Shown in pieces: positions 48,126 through 56,163 of a stretch of DNA of 64,000 nucleotides. Numbering within the stretch: position 1 is the first letter of the stretch; every line of letters starts with the position of its first letter. Position numbers and translations under genes: made by a program. This stretch comes from Yoonia sp. F2084L (GTDB lineage Bacteria; Pseudomonadota; Alphaproteobacteria; Rhodobacterales; Rhodobacteraceae), in the NCBI RefSeq assembly GCF_023015625.1, contig NZ_JALKAH010000002.1:310001-374000 (forward strand). Direction: 5' to 3'. The notes under the pieces are model-generated. The model was not told where the DNA came from. It was given only the letters and a program-made list of their open reading frames with translations, and did no database searches.

Positions 48126-48204
48126 TTTTTAAGAACCTCCCAGTTGTTCTTTTGGTACCGGTGTGTCCCGGCTGGATATCGGCCATCCGCGAATCGCGAT
48201 GGCT

Positions 48205-48220
48205 TTGCATACGTTTGCAA
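48205..48220 (-). promoter_or_regulatory. LacI-type operator O1 (minus-arm side)
   Basis: TTGCATACGTTTGCAA, the exact reverse complement of the copy at 48330-48345. Arms TTGCA/TGCAA around a CG centre match the general LacI/GalR-family operator pattern. It lies 80 bases upstream of the binding-protein start. The regulator is probably the LacI protein at 53780-54784. Confidence 0.78.
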
Positions 48221-48329
48221 GTTAACCTTCAATGGTCCGCATCACGCAAGCATTTTGAGTGTGAAAAGCAAAGAAATTTAAGTGCTGACGATTTATACTT
48301 GCCAGATTTTCGGAATCGCGGCAGTCTTT

Positions 48330-48345
48330 TTGCAAACGTATGCAA
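48330..48345 (+). promoter_or_regulatory. LacI-type operator O2 (plus-arm side)
   Basis: TTGCAAACGTATGCAA, 10 bases before the ATPase start codon and 31 bases downstream of a TATACT hexamer (48294-48299) that may be a -10 element. Its centre is 125 bases from that of O1, near twelve helical turns, allowing looping. Confidence 0.78.
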
Positions 48346-48355
48346 GGGGCGCATC

Positions 48356-49402
48356 ATGGCCGAAATTCAGCTACGCAATGTATCCAAACGGTGGGGGTCT
48401 TTTGTTGGCGTTCAGAGTTTTGATCTGACAATCGCTGATCAAGAGTTCCTTGTGCTGCTTGGTCCATCTGGATGCGGCAAGACTACGACGATGCGCATGA
48501 TTGCGGGGCTAGAAGACGCCACTGACGGTGACATCATGGTTGACGGCAAGCGGATCAACGATCTTGAACCCAAGGACCGCGACGTGGCGATGGTGTTCCA
48601 AAGCTATGCGCTTTATCCCAACCTGAACGTCTATGAAAACATCCGCTTTCCGCTGAAAGTACGCGGTGTGCCGCAGGTCGAACACGACGAGCGCGTGATG
48701 CGCGCTTCGGCCATGGTCGAACTGGATGACTTCCTGCACCGCAAACCCGCAGAACTGTCAGGCGGCCAACGCCAGCGTGTTGCCTTGGCGCGCGCCATCG
48801 TGCGTGAACCCAATGTGTTCTTGATGGACGAACCCCTGTCAAACCTTGATGCGAAACTGCGGGTCTCCACGCGCGCACAGATCAAGAACCTCAGCCATGA
48901 ACTCAAGGTCACTACGATCTACGTGACCCACGACCAGATCGAAGCCATGACACTGGCGGACCGCGTTGTGGTGATGAGCAAAGGTGTGGTTCAGCAAGTC
49001 GGAACGCCCACGGAAATCTACGACAACCCCGCCAACACCTTCGTTGCGGGTTTCATCGGATCGCCGGCCATGAACCTTGTCGATGGCGAGATTTCTGATG
49101 GGACGTTCACGGCGAAAAATATGACTATCAGCGGTTTGCCGACCGGGCAGAGTGGCCCTGTCACACTGGGCTTCCGCGCAGAAGATGCGAGCGTCGCCGA
49201 AGGCAGTGCCGAGGTTAACTCCGCCGTCTATTCGCTCGAACTTTTGGGCGAGGCGACGATGGTGACGATGCGTGTGGGCAACACGATTGTGTCCGTGAAA
49301 TCGGGCAAGGAATATCGGGTCGAGATTGACGAACCGGTCCACGCCAACATCCCTGCCGACATCTGCCACCTGTTCGATCAAAAAACAGGCGAGCGCATCT
49401 AG
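48356..49402 (+). CDS. UgpC/MalK-type ABC transporter ATP-binding protein
   Basis: ATPase of the importer, 348 residues from ATG 48356 (MAEIQLRNVSKRWGSFVGVQ). Walker A GPSGCGKTTTMRMIAG, Q-loop MVFQSYALYPNLNVYENIRF, signature LSGGQRQRVALARAIV, Walker B FLMDEPLSNLDAKLR and the switch His in TTIYVTHDQIEAM are intact. A C-terminal TOBE-like domain is present. It heads the plus-arm operon immediately after operator O2; AAGGGGCGCATC serves as ribosome-binding region. An upstream in-frame extension crosses both operators and is rejected. Confidence 0.95.
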   Translation: MAEIQLRNVSKRWGSFVGVQSFDLTIADQEFLVLLGPSGCGKTTTMRMIAGLEDATDGDIMVDGKRINDLEPKDRDVAMVFQSYALYPNLNVYENIRFPLKVRGVPQVEHDERVMRASAMVELDDFLHRKPAELSGGQRQRVALARAIVREPNVFLMDEPLSNLDAKLRVSTRAQIKNLSHELKVTTIYVTHDQIEAMTLADRVVVMSKGVVQQVGTPTEIYDNPANTFVAGFIGSPAMNLVDGEISDGTFTAKNMTISGLPTGQSGPVTLGFRAEDASVAEGSAEVNSAVYSLELLGEATMVTMRVGNTIVSVKSGKEYRVEIDEPVHANIPADICHLFDQKTGERI

Positions 49403-49459
49403 CGGGCAGATGCCGCAGCCGATCACGCCTGAAAGATACAACACAGCAAAGGACGCCGC

Positions 49460-49951
49460 ATGACCCGCGACGCAAAATCACAAGCCTCACTCGATGCCGT
49501 CAAAGCGATGGAACAGGGTCTTGCGAACAACGAAATGGATATGCTGAAGTACTTTACCGAAGATTTCACATGGCGCGGCAATCAAGGGTGCGGCACCAAG
49601 AATGGCGTCAAGGCATTCCAGCGTAACTGGCAATGGCCGCTACGCGCGGCATTCACCGACCGCGACTATAAGACGGATCAGTTCCTAGCTGACGGCGAAT
49701 GGGCCGCCTGTTTCGGCCATATCGAAGGCACACATACCGGCACATTCATGGGCATCCCTGCCACCGGCAAACGAGTCAAAATCCCATATATGGATTTCTG
49801 GCGGGTTGAGGACGGGCGCATCGCCGACAACCCGGTCTCGGTCGATTTCGTCTCCGTGATGATGCAACTCGGTGTCGATGTCTTTGGCGGCGAAGGCTGG
49901 GAGAAATACGACAAAGGCGACGCAGAGCCGCCTAAACCGGAAGGGTACTGA
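49460..49951 (+). CDS. NTF2/SnoaL-like protein, single domain
   Basis: A 163-residue one-domain NTF2/SnoaL-like protein. Features: N-terminal helix (SLDAVKAMEQGLANNEMDML), YFTEDFTWRGNQGCGTKNGV, GTHTGTFMGIPATGKRVKIP and the closing segment DNPVSVDFVSVMMQLGVDVF, which echoes the C-termini of the two-domain proteins in this cluster. SnoaL-like polyketide cyclases and ester cyclases share the GxPATGKRV-type strand. AAAGGA precedes the ATG; the stop overlaps the next start (TGATG). Substrate unknown. Confidence 0.83.
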   Translation: MTRDAKSQASLDAVKAMEQGLANNEMDMLKYFTEDFTWRGNQGCGTKNGVKAFQRNWQWPLRAAFTDRDYKTDQFLADGEWAACFGHIEGTHTGTFMGIPATGKRVKIPYMDFWRVEDGRIADNPVSVDFVSVMMQLGVDVFGGEGWEKYDKGDAEPPKPEGY

Positions 49952-50961
49952 TGACCCATCTAGCCAACAAACAGATCGCCAAAACCTACCTTGATGCCTT
50001 CGCACACCCCGGCGGGCATGACGCAGCCGTGCGTGGGTTTTTTGCGCGCGATGCCGTGATCCATCACAGCCATCCGTTCAACGATCTGGCTGGACCAGAC
50101 GCCTATATCGACCGCTTTCTTGCCCCGCTGCAATCGGCGTTCCAAGGGCTTTTTCGCCGCGACTACATCCTCACAGGCGGCAGTTACGACAATGCTGATT
50201 GGGTCACCTGTACGGGGTATTATGTTGGCCACTTCGCGCAAGACTGGTTAGGGATCAAAGCCACTGGCACATTGTCCTACCTGCGCGTAGGTGAATTTCA
50301 CCGGATGGAGAACGGGCAGGCGGTCGAAAGCTGGATCTACCTCGACATCCCCGAACTGATGATCGCCGCAGGCGCATGGCCCATCAAAGACAGCCCCGGA
50401 CGTGATCGTGGCTACACCGGCCCACACCGCGGCCCTGCCACGCAAGACGGGTTGCAACTGCACGACAACGACCCGGGACGCAGTGCAAGCTCAGCCGAGA
50501 TGGTCACCCAAATGCTCAAAAACCTCGCTACCGAGGACGAAGCATGGCGCCCCTACTGGCACGAAAACATGGTCTGGTACGGGCCTGCGGCCTTCGGCTC
50601 TTTCGTCGGGATCGAAAACTTTGCAGGCTTCCAGGTTCCCTTTGAAAACGCATTTTCGGATTGGTCGGGGGGTGCCGCAGGCAATGGCGTCACCAGCCAC
50701 CTGACCCGCGCCGCCGATGGCGATTATATCTGGAGCGCTGGCTGGCCTTCGCTGATGTGCGTGCGCAAAGGCCCGTTCCTCGACCAACCTCCCTCGACCG
50801 ACACGCTGCTGATGCGGGTCTGTGACTGGTGGCGTCGCGAAGGCGACTTGCTGGTCGAGAACTGGGTTTTCGTCGATATTCCCGATGTCCTTCTGCAAAT
50901 GGGCGTCGATCTATTCCCCGGGTTGCATAACGTCCCACCCGGCCCCCGAATGACATCTTAA
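49951..50961 (+). CDS. NTF2/SnoaL-like protein, apparent tandem fusion (plus arm)
   Basis: A 336-residue protein with two apparent NTF2-like halves: residues about 5-135 (FARDAVIHHSHPFNDLAGPD, GTLSYLRVGEFHRMENGQAV) and 180-325 (HENMVWYGPAAFGSFVGIEN, GDLLVENWVFVDIPDVLLQM). The linker HRGPATQDGLQLHDNDPG matches the linker of the protein at 43935-44924, marking them as paralogues. His pairs in the first half could be catalytic. Translationally coupled to the single-domain NTF2 gene before it. Confidence 0.82.
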   Translation: MTHLANKQIAKTYLDAFAHPGGHDAAVRGFFARDAVIHHSHPFNDLAGPDAYIDRFLAPLQSAFQGLFRRDYILTGGSYDNADWVTCTGYYVGHFAQDWLGIKATGTLSYLRVGEFHRMENGQAVESWIYLDIPELMIAAGAWPIKDSPGRDRGYTGPHRGPATQDGLQLHDNDPGRSASSAEMVTQMLKNLATEDEAWRPYWHENMVWYGPAAFGSFVGIENFAGFQVPFENAFSDWSGGAAGNGVTSHLTRAADGDYIWSAGWPSLMCVRKGPFLDQPPSTDTLLMRVCDWWRREGDLLVENWVFVDIPDVLLQMGVDLFPGLHNVPPGPRMTS

Positions 50962-50973
50962 GAGGTCTGCATC

Positions 50974-52284
50974 ATGGCAATCACATATCTCAAATCAGGC
51001 AAGCCCGAAGCGGAGCGTGCCGAAGATGACGCCAAAGTGCGAGGTATTGTCGAAACAACGCTCAGCGATATCGAAAAGCGTGGCGATGCGGCAGTGCGCG
51101 CGCTGTCCGAGAAGTTCGATAAGTACTCGCCGGCCAACTTCCGCCTCAGCCAGTCCGAGATTGACGCGGCCATGTCCAAAGTTTCGCCCCGCGACATGGA
51201 GGACATCAAATTCGCCCAAGACCAGATCCGCAGTTTCGCCCAGGCACAACGGGCCTCAATGACCGATATCGAGGTCGAAACGATCCCTGGTGTGATCCTT
51301 GGTCACAAAAACATCCCCGTGCAATCCGTGGGCTGCTACGTCCCCGGCGGCAAATTCCCCATGGTCGCCTCTGCGCATATGTCGGTCCTGACCGCCTCGG
51401 TCGCGCAAGTTCCCCGCATCGTTGCGTCGGCTCCGCCACAAAACGGCGAACCGCACCCGGCCATCGTCGCCGCGATGCACATGGGTGGCGCACATGAAAT
51501 CTACGTTCTGGGCGGGATGCAGGCGGTCGGTGCAATGGCACTGGGCACCGAAACCGTCGATCCCGTGCATATGATTGTCGGCCCTGGCAACGCCTTCGTG
51601 GCCGAGGCCAAGCGGCAACTCTTTGGGCGCGTCGGCATCGACCTTTTCGCCGGACCCACCGAAACAATGGTCATCGCAGATGACACCGTCGATGCCGAAC
51701 TTTGCGCGACTGACCTTTTGGGGCAGGCGGAGCATGGCTACAACTCACCCGCGGTTCTGCTCACCAACTCCGCGAAGCTTGCCAAGGACACTCTGGCCGA
51801 GATCGACCGCATCCTCGATATTCTGCCCACCGCTGAAACGGCACGGACCTCATGGGAGGATTATGGCGAAGTCATCCTCTGCGACACCTACGACGAAATG
51901 CTGGCCGTCGCCGATGATATTGCATCTGAGCATGTCCAAGTCATGACAGACCGCGACGATTGGTTCCTTGAAAACATGACCTGCTACGGTGCGCTGTTCC
52001 TCGGGCCGCGCACCAATGTCGCCAACGGCGATAAGGTTATCGGCACCAACCACACGCTGCCGACCAAAAAGGCCGGGCGCTATACGGGTGGTCTGTGGGT
52101 TGGTAAGTTCCTAAAAACGCATAGCTATCAAAAGGTGCTGACGGATGAGGCGGCCACACTGGTCGGCGAATACGGTTCGCGCCTTTGCATGCTTGAAGGC
52201 TTTGTCGGTCACGCTGAACAATGCAACATCCGCGTGCGCCGCTATGGCGGCAAAAACGTGGCTTACGGGACAGCAGCGGAATAG
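50974..52284 (+). CDS. Histidinol dehydrogenase-family Zn/NAD alcohol dehydrogenase
   Basis: A 436-residue member of the HisD family, which oxidises an alcohol through the aldehyde to the carboxylate. Zinc ligands equivalent to E. coli HisD are conserved by manual alignment: Gln251 and His254 (GQAEHGYNS), Asp353 ([14 protein letters not shown]) and His413 (GFVGHAEQ); the catalytic pair is Glu319-His320 (ASEHVQVM). [16 protein letters not shown] binds NAD. No histidine biosynthesis genes are near. HisD-family proteins also include HpsN, which oxidises dihydroxypropanesulfonate, so a non-histidinol substrate is likely. AGAGG precedes the ATG. Confidence 0.88.
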   Translation: MAITYLKSGKPEAERAEDDAKVRGIVETTLSDIEKRGDAAVRALSEKFDKYSPANFRLSQSEIDAAMSKVSPRDMEDIKFAQDQIRSFAQAQRASMTDIEVETIPGVILGHKNIPVQSVGCYVPGGKFPMVASAHMSVLTASVAQVPRIVASAPPQNGEPHPAIVAAMHMGGAHEIYVLGGMQAVGAMALGTETVDPVHMIVGPGNAFVAEAKRQLFGRVGIDLFAGPTETMVIADDTVDAELCATDLLGQAEHGYNSPAVLLTNSAKLAKDTLAEIDRILDILPTAETARTSWEDYGEVILCDTYDEMLAVADDIASEHVQVMTDRDDWFLENMTCYGALFLGPRTNVANGDKVIGTNHTLPTKKAGRYTGGLWVGKFLKTHSYQKVLTDEAATLVGEYGSRLCMLEGFVGHAEQCNIRVRRYGGKNVAYGTAAE

Positions 52285-52287
52285 GTC

Positions 52288-53019
52288 ATGGCAACGGGGA
52301 AGAAACGCAAACCAAAAAGCTACAGCGCGCTCGATGACCTCGGGCGCGTGCGGCTATCGCGGCATTTCTTCATGCGTGATTTTCTTTACACCGAAATCGG
52401 CAACTTCTTTGGCATCCCGAATATCCCCGATGATCCTAATCTTGCGATCACAGCAGGCATGCAGCTTTGCCAGAACCTGCTCGACCCGATGGTCGATACA
52501 TTCGGGCCGATTGCTGTGCGCTCTGCCTATCGGTCGCCGACGTTGAACCATTTTGGGGCGACCGAGGCCAAACCACAGCGCTGCGCACGCAATACATCAA
52601 ATTACGCAGGCCACATCTGGGATATGCGCGATGCCAAGGGCCGGATGGGGGCCTGCGCCAGTATCGTGGTGCCGTGGTTTGCAGATCAATACGATCATGG
52701 TCGCGACTGGCGCGATCTGGCCTATTGGGTGCACGATCATCTGCCCTATCACGAGATGTGCTTCTTTCCAAAACTTGCAGCCTTCAATCTGACATGGCGC
52801 GAAGAGCCTGCGCGCATGATCTACAGCTACGTGCGCCCGCTGGGCAAGCTGGTCCATGCCGGTCACCCTCCGCCTGAAGATCACGGCGAACGCATGGCGC
52901 GGTACGCTGATTTTCCGCCGTTCGAGGGCATCAAATATCCAACGCCGCCCGCTGATCGTCTTGCTCGAAAAACTCCCGCCAGAGGCTCTGGCACCATCGA
53001 CAAGGGGCTATCGCAATGA
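52288..53019 (+). CDS. Protein of unknown function, weak M15-peptidase-like pattern
   Basis: A 243-residue soluble protein not recognised with confidence. The opening LSRHFFMRDFLYTEIGNFFG, the central VDTFGPIAVRSAYRSPTLNH and NYAGHIWDMRD recall D-Ala-D-Ala carboxypeptidase-like (Peptidase M15) folds, with a later YHEM possibly supplying another His. Spacing differs slightly from the usual HxxxxxxD, there is no signal peptide, and the C-terminus is Pro/Arg-rich. It sits between the dehydrogenase (3-base gap) and the SDR (4-base overlap), so it belongs to the operon; its metabolic part is unclear. Confidence 0.7.
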   Translation: MATGKKRKPKSYSALDDLGRVRLSRHFFMRDFLYTEIGNFFGIPNIPDDPNLAITAGMQLCQNLLDPMVDTFGPIAVRSAYRSPTLNHFGATEAKPQRCARNTSNYAGHIWDMRDAKGRMGACASIVVPWFADQYDHGRDWRDLAYWVHDHLPYHEMCFFPKLAAFNLTWREEPARMIYSYVRPLGKLVHAGHPPPEDHGERMARYADFPPFEGIKYPTPPADRLARKTPARGSGTIDKGLSQ

Positions 53020-53780
53020 CATTACCGACCACCCCTTCCTTCCGGCTTGATGGCAAACGCGCACTGGTGGCCGGCGGGTCCTCGGGCATTGGCTTGGCCT
53101 GCGCGGTGGCCTTGGCAGAGGCTGGGGCCGATGTCACAGTCTCGGCACGCAACGCAGAGAAGCTGGGCGCTGTTGTCCAACAAATGCGTAACGCAGGGTT
53201 TCAGGCACAGGCCATCGCGATGGATGTGTCAGACGTTGCGGCGACCGAAGCGACCGTCGCCGAACAGGGCCCCTTCGACATTCTGGTCAACTCGGCTGGC
53301 CTCGCCATCCACTCGCCCGCCATTGAAACGACAGAGCAAGATTTCGACGCCGTCTCTGACATCAACTTCAAAGGCGCTTATTTCCTCACCCGCGCAGTCG
53401 CTAAGGGTCTGCTCAACGCTGGCAAACCCGGCAGCCTGATCAACATCACCAGCCAGATGGCGCATGTTGGCGGGATCGAGAGGGCGGTTTATTGCAGTAC
53501 GAAATTCGCGGTCGAAGGCTTTACCAAGGCCATGGCCATCGAATGGGGCAAACAGGGCATCCGGGTCAACACGATCTGCCCGACTTTCATCCGCACGCCA
53601 TTGACCGAACAGACCTTCAGCAACCCTGACCGGGTCGCGTGGATCATGGACAAGATCAAGCTGGGGCGCGTGGGCGAAGTCACCGACATGATGGGACCTG
53701 TTGTCTACCTCGCCTCGGACGCTTCCGCGCTGATGACCGGCACGCATATGTTGATCGACGGAGGTTGGACAGCAGACTGA
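53016..53780 (+). CDS. SDR family NAD(P)-dependent oxidoreductase
   Basis: Classical short-chain dehydrogenase of 254 residues. The cofactor loop is VAGGSSGIGLACAVALAEAG, followed by NSAG, the catalytic Ser in NITSQMAHVG and YCSTK with the Tyr/Lys pair. The C-terminus MTGTHMLIDGGWTAD is typical. An Arg after the second strand (SARNAEKLG) hints at NADP preference. It overlaps the genes on both sides. Likely oxidises or reduces a hydroxyl/keto group in the pathway served by this operon. Confidence 0.93.
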   Translation: MTLPTTPSFRLDGKRALVAGGSSGIGLACAVALAEAGADVTVSARNAEKLGAVVQQMRNAGFQAQAIAMDVSDVAATEATVAEQGPFDILVNSAGLAIHSPAIETTEQDFDAVSDINFKGAYFLTRAVAKGLLNAGKPGSLINITSQMAHVGGIERAVYCSTKFAVEGFTKAMAIEWGKQGIRVNTICPTFIRTPLTEQTFSNPDRVAWIMDKIKLGRVGEVTDMMGPVVYLASDASALMTGTHMLIDGGWTAD

Positions 53781-54784
53781 TGGTTAAGATCACATCTCTC
53801 CAAGTCGCTGAACGCGCAGGCGTCAGCCAATCGGCGGTCAGTCGGGTGTTTACACCCGGTGCATCCGCGAGTGCCAAGACGGTGGAGAAGGTCCGCAAGG
53901 CAGCCGAAGAGCTTGGCTACCGCCCAAACATGATGGCGCGCGCGATGATCACCGGTAAAAGCCGGATCATCGGGTTGGTTGTGGCGTATCTGGATAACCA
54001 GTTCTATCCGCTGGCCCTGCAGCTGCTGTCCAATGCGTTGCAGGAAAAAGGCTATCACATCCTTGTCTTCACCGCGTCCAACAGCCAAGGGGCCGCCGAA
54101 GAGGTCATGCAAGAACTACTCGACTACCAGGTCGACGGGATCATCACGGCTTCAGTCGGCATGACAAACGATTTAACGCAACGCTGCGCGGCGGCAGGTA
54201 TTCCGGTCGTCATGTTCAACCGTGGGCAAGAAGGCGAAGCGATCTCCTCGGTCACATCGGCCAACGTCAAAGGTGGACGTGCGGTCGCAGAATTTCTGCT
54301 GTCCTGCGGGCACAAGACCATCGGTCATATCAGCGGCTGGGCTGGGTCATCTACCGGACGCGACCGGCAGGCGGGGTTCTGCGAGGTGCTGGCCGAACAT
54401 GGTATCACACCCCAGATCATCGACGGCATGTACGACCGCGAAACTGCCGCCGCCGCCGCGCAATCCATGATGGACAGCAGCATACCACCCAACGCCATTT
54501 TCGTGGGCAACGACCACATGGCATTTGCTGTGCTGGACACGCTGCGCCACGAAATGGGGCTACGCGTGCCGGACGATGTGGCGATTGTCGGTTACGACGA
54601 CGTACCCTTGGCGGCATGGCCTGCCTACAACCTGACGACGATGCGCCAGCCCCTGAACCGCATGGTCGAGGCCACGGTCGAGGCGCTGATCAGCCGCATC
54701 GACGACCCGACACTGCCCGCACAGCTGATAGAAATAGACAGCCCGCTTATCCAGCGCGGCACCACCAAAGGACCAAAGACATGA
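53780..54784 (+). CDS. LacI family transcriptional regulator
   Basis: A 334-residue LacI/GalR regulator starting at ATG 53780 inside the SDR stop. The helix-turn-helix reads LQVAERAGVSQSAVSRVFTP followed by the hinge LGYRPNMMARAMITGKSRII. The periplasmic-binding-protein-like core has GLVVAYLDNQFYPLALQLLS, DGIITASVGM, GHISGWAGSSTGRDRQAGF and DDVAIVGYDDVPLAAWPAYN. It is the best candidate to bind the two operators at 48205-48220 and 48330-48345. Location within the operon it likely represses gives autoregulation. Confidence 0.94.
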   Translation: MVKITSLQVAERAGVSQSAVSRVFTPGASASAKTVEKVRKAAEELGYRPNMMARAMITGKSRIIGLVVAYLDNQFYPLALQLLSNALQEKGYHILVFTASNSQGAAEEVMQELLDYQVDGIITASVGMTNDLTQRCAAAGIPVVMFNRGQEGEAISSVTSANVKGGRAVAEFLLSCGHKTIGHISGWAGSSTGRDRQAGFCEVLAEHGITPQIIDGMYDRETAAAAAQSMMDSSIPPNAIFVGNDHMAFAVLDTLRHEMGLRVPDDVAIVGYDDVPLAAWPAYNLTTMRQPLNRMVEATVEALISRIDDPTLPAQLIEIDSPLIQRGTTKGPKT

Positions 54785-55764
54785 AGGGCTTTTCCAACCG
54801 CTGGAAAGATTTCCCCGACTACATCATCGGGATCACCAAAGAGATTTGGGAAGATCGGGGCGTTGGCACGCTGAACCATTATTATGCGCCTGATATTCCT
54901 GTACGCTCGCCCATGGGGATTAGCATGGGCAATCAAGACGTGATCGCCGCAACCATGGCCACAATCAACGAATTCCCGGATCGTGAACTCTTGGGCGAAG
55001 ACGTGATCTGGTCAGGTGATGAAAACACGGGCTATCTGTCATCTCACCGCTTGCTGACCAAAGCAACACACACACGCGACGGACAATTCGGCCCGGCAAC
55101 AGGCAAACACTGGCAGGTCTATGTCATCGCTGATTGCGCGGCAAAAGAAGACACGATCTACGACGAATGGCTGGTCCGCGACTACGGTGGGATCGTGCGG
55201 CAGTTGGGGATGGACCCGCGCGATTATGCCGCCGAACTGATCGCCCGCGAAGGTGGCCCCGACAAAGCCAACAAACCCTTTACGCCTGCGATGGACGTTG
55301 ACGGAGGCTATCACGGCACCGGGAATGACAACGCATGGGGGCAACGCTATGCGGACACACTCACCCGGATCATGAACCACGACTTTACACATATCCGCGA
55401 CAGCTATGACCGAGCCTGCATTGGCGAATATGCGGGCGCGAGACGAGCGGTCGGTTGGGAAGGTATCCTCGAATTCTGGGTTGGCCTGCGATCGTCCTTC
55501 CCGCATGCAGAGTTCAAAATCCACCACCAGATCGGCATGGATGCCGACATGCTGTCGCCTCGCGCCGCGATCCGCTGGTCACTCGACGGCAAGCACGAAG
55601 GCTGGGGCAGCTTCGGCGAACCCACCGGTGCGGACGTGCACGTAATGGGGATGTGCCACGCCGAGTTCGGACCTTACGGTCCTGACGGTGTTGGCCTGCG
55701 TCGCGAATTCGCGCTTTATGATGAAATTGCGATCTGGAAGCAGATTTTGATGGCGCAGGGTTAA
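54781..55764 (+). CDS. NTF2/SnoaL-like polyketide-cyclase-type protein, two domains
   Basis: A 327-residue protein from ATG 54781, which overlaps the lacI stop (ATGA). First half, about residues 5-145: IIGITKEIWEDRGVGTLNHY, YAPDIPVRSPMGISMGNQDV; second half, about 185-320: FTHIRDSYDRACIGEYAGAR, GWEGILEFWVGLRSSFPHAE. Both halves have the SnoaL plan of a starting helix, a conical beta-sheet and a conserved Asp/His region. It is more distant from the other NTF2-like proteins of the cluster. A longer reading upstream inside lacI is spurious. Confidence 0.8.
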   Translation: MKGFSNRWKDFPDYIIGITKEIWEDRGVGTLNHYYAPDIPVRSPMGISMGNQDVIAATMATINEFPDRELLGEDVIWSGDENTGYLSSHRLLTKATHTRDGQFGPATGKHWQVYVIADCAAKEDTIYDEWLVRDYGGIVRQLGMDPRDYAAELIAREGGPDKANKPFTPAMDVDGGYHGTGNDNAWGQRYADTLTRIMNHDFTHIRDSYDRACIGEYAGARRAVGWEGILEFWVGLRSSFPHAEFKIHHQIGMDADMLSPRAAIRWSLDGKHEGWGSFGEPTGADVHVMGMCHAEFGPYGPDGVGLRREFALYDEIAIWKQILMAQG

Positions 55765-55767
55765 CCC

Positions 55768-56163
55768 ATGACAGATCGCAGCATCATACCACCCGGCATG
55801 GAAGGCTACGTTGACGATTGGAAGATGTCACCTGCGCTCTTTTCAGGTGATTTTCTGTTTCTAACCGGCATGACCGGGGCAGGGCCCGGCGGCACAGTCG
55901 ACCCCGACCCCGAGGCGCAAATCAAGCTGGCTTTCGCGCGTGTCAACAGCGTGCTGGAACATGCCGGCCTCAGCTTTGCCGACGTCGTCGAAATGACCAG
56001 CTACCACGTTGGTATTCGTGATCACATTGCCGCGTTCCGCCAAATCCGGGACCAGTATGTGACCGACCCCTATCCCGCATGGACTGCAATTGAAGTGGCA
56101 GGGTTCGTGACCCCCGGCACCATCTGCGAACTTCGCATTATCGCGAAACGAGGAACGACATGA
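55768..56163 (+). CDS. RidA family protein
   Basis: A 131-residue Rid-family protein; members hydrolyse reactive imines or enamines released by PLP enzymes or amine oxidations. Visible features are ALFSGDFLFLTGMTG, AQIKLAFARVNSVLEHAGLS, the VVEMTSYHVGIRDH strand, YPAWTAIEVAGFVTPGTICE and the Arg in ELRIIAKRG, which corresponds to the catalytic Arg of RidA. Three bases after the previous stop and overlapping the cupin gene, so co-translated. Suggests a nitrogen-containing or enol-type intermediate in the pathway. Confidence 0.9.
   Translation: MTDRSIIPPGMEGYVDDWKMSPALFSGDFLFLTGMTGAGPGGTVDPDPEAQIKLAFARVNSVLEHAGLSFADVVEMTSYHVGIRDHIAAFRQIRDQYVTDPYPAWTAIEVAGFVTPGTICELRIIAKRGTT

Noticed and set aside
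46980-48281. 433-codon frame antisense to the binding-protein gene
   Set aside because: The minus-strand gene has a signal peptide, ribosome-binding site and family motifs; the plus frame has none and runs over the operator O1.
50974-52284. Loss of a zinc-ligand Asp (replaced by Lys378) in the HisD-like enzyme
   Set aside because: First alignment by eye used the GLWVGKF segment. Re-alignment on the GTNH-LPT motif shows that Asp353 is the equivalent of HisD Asp360 and is conserved.
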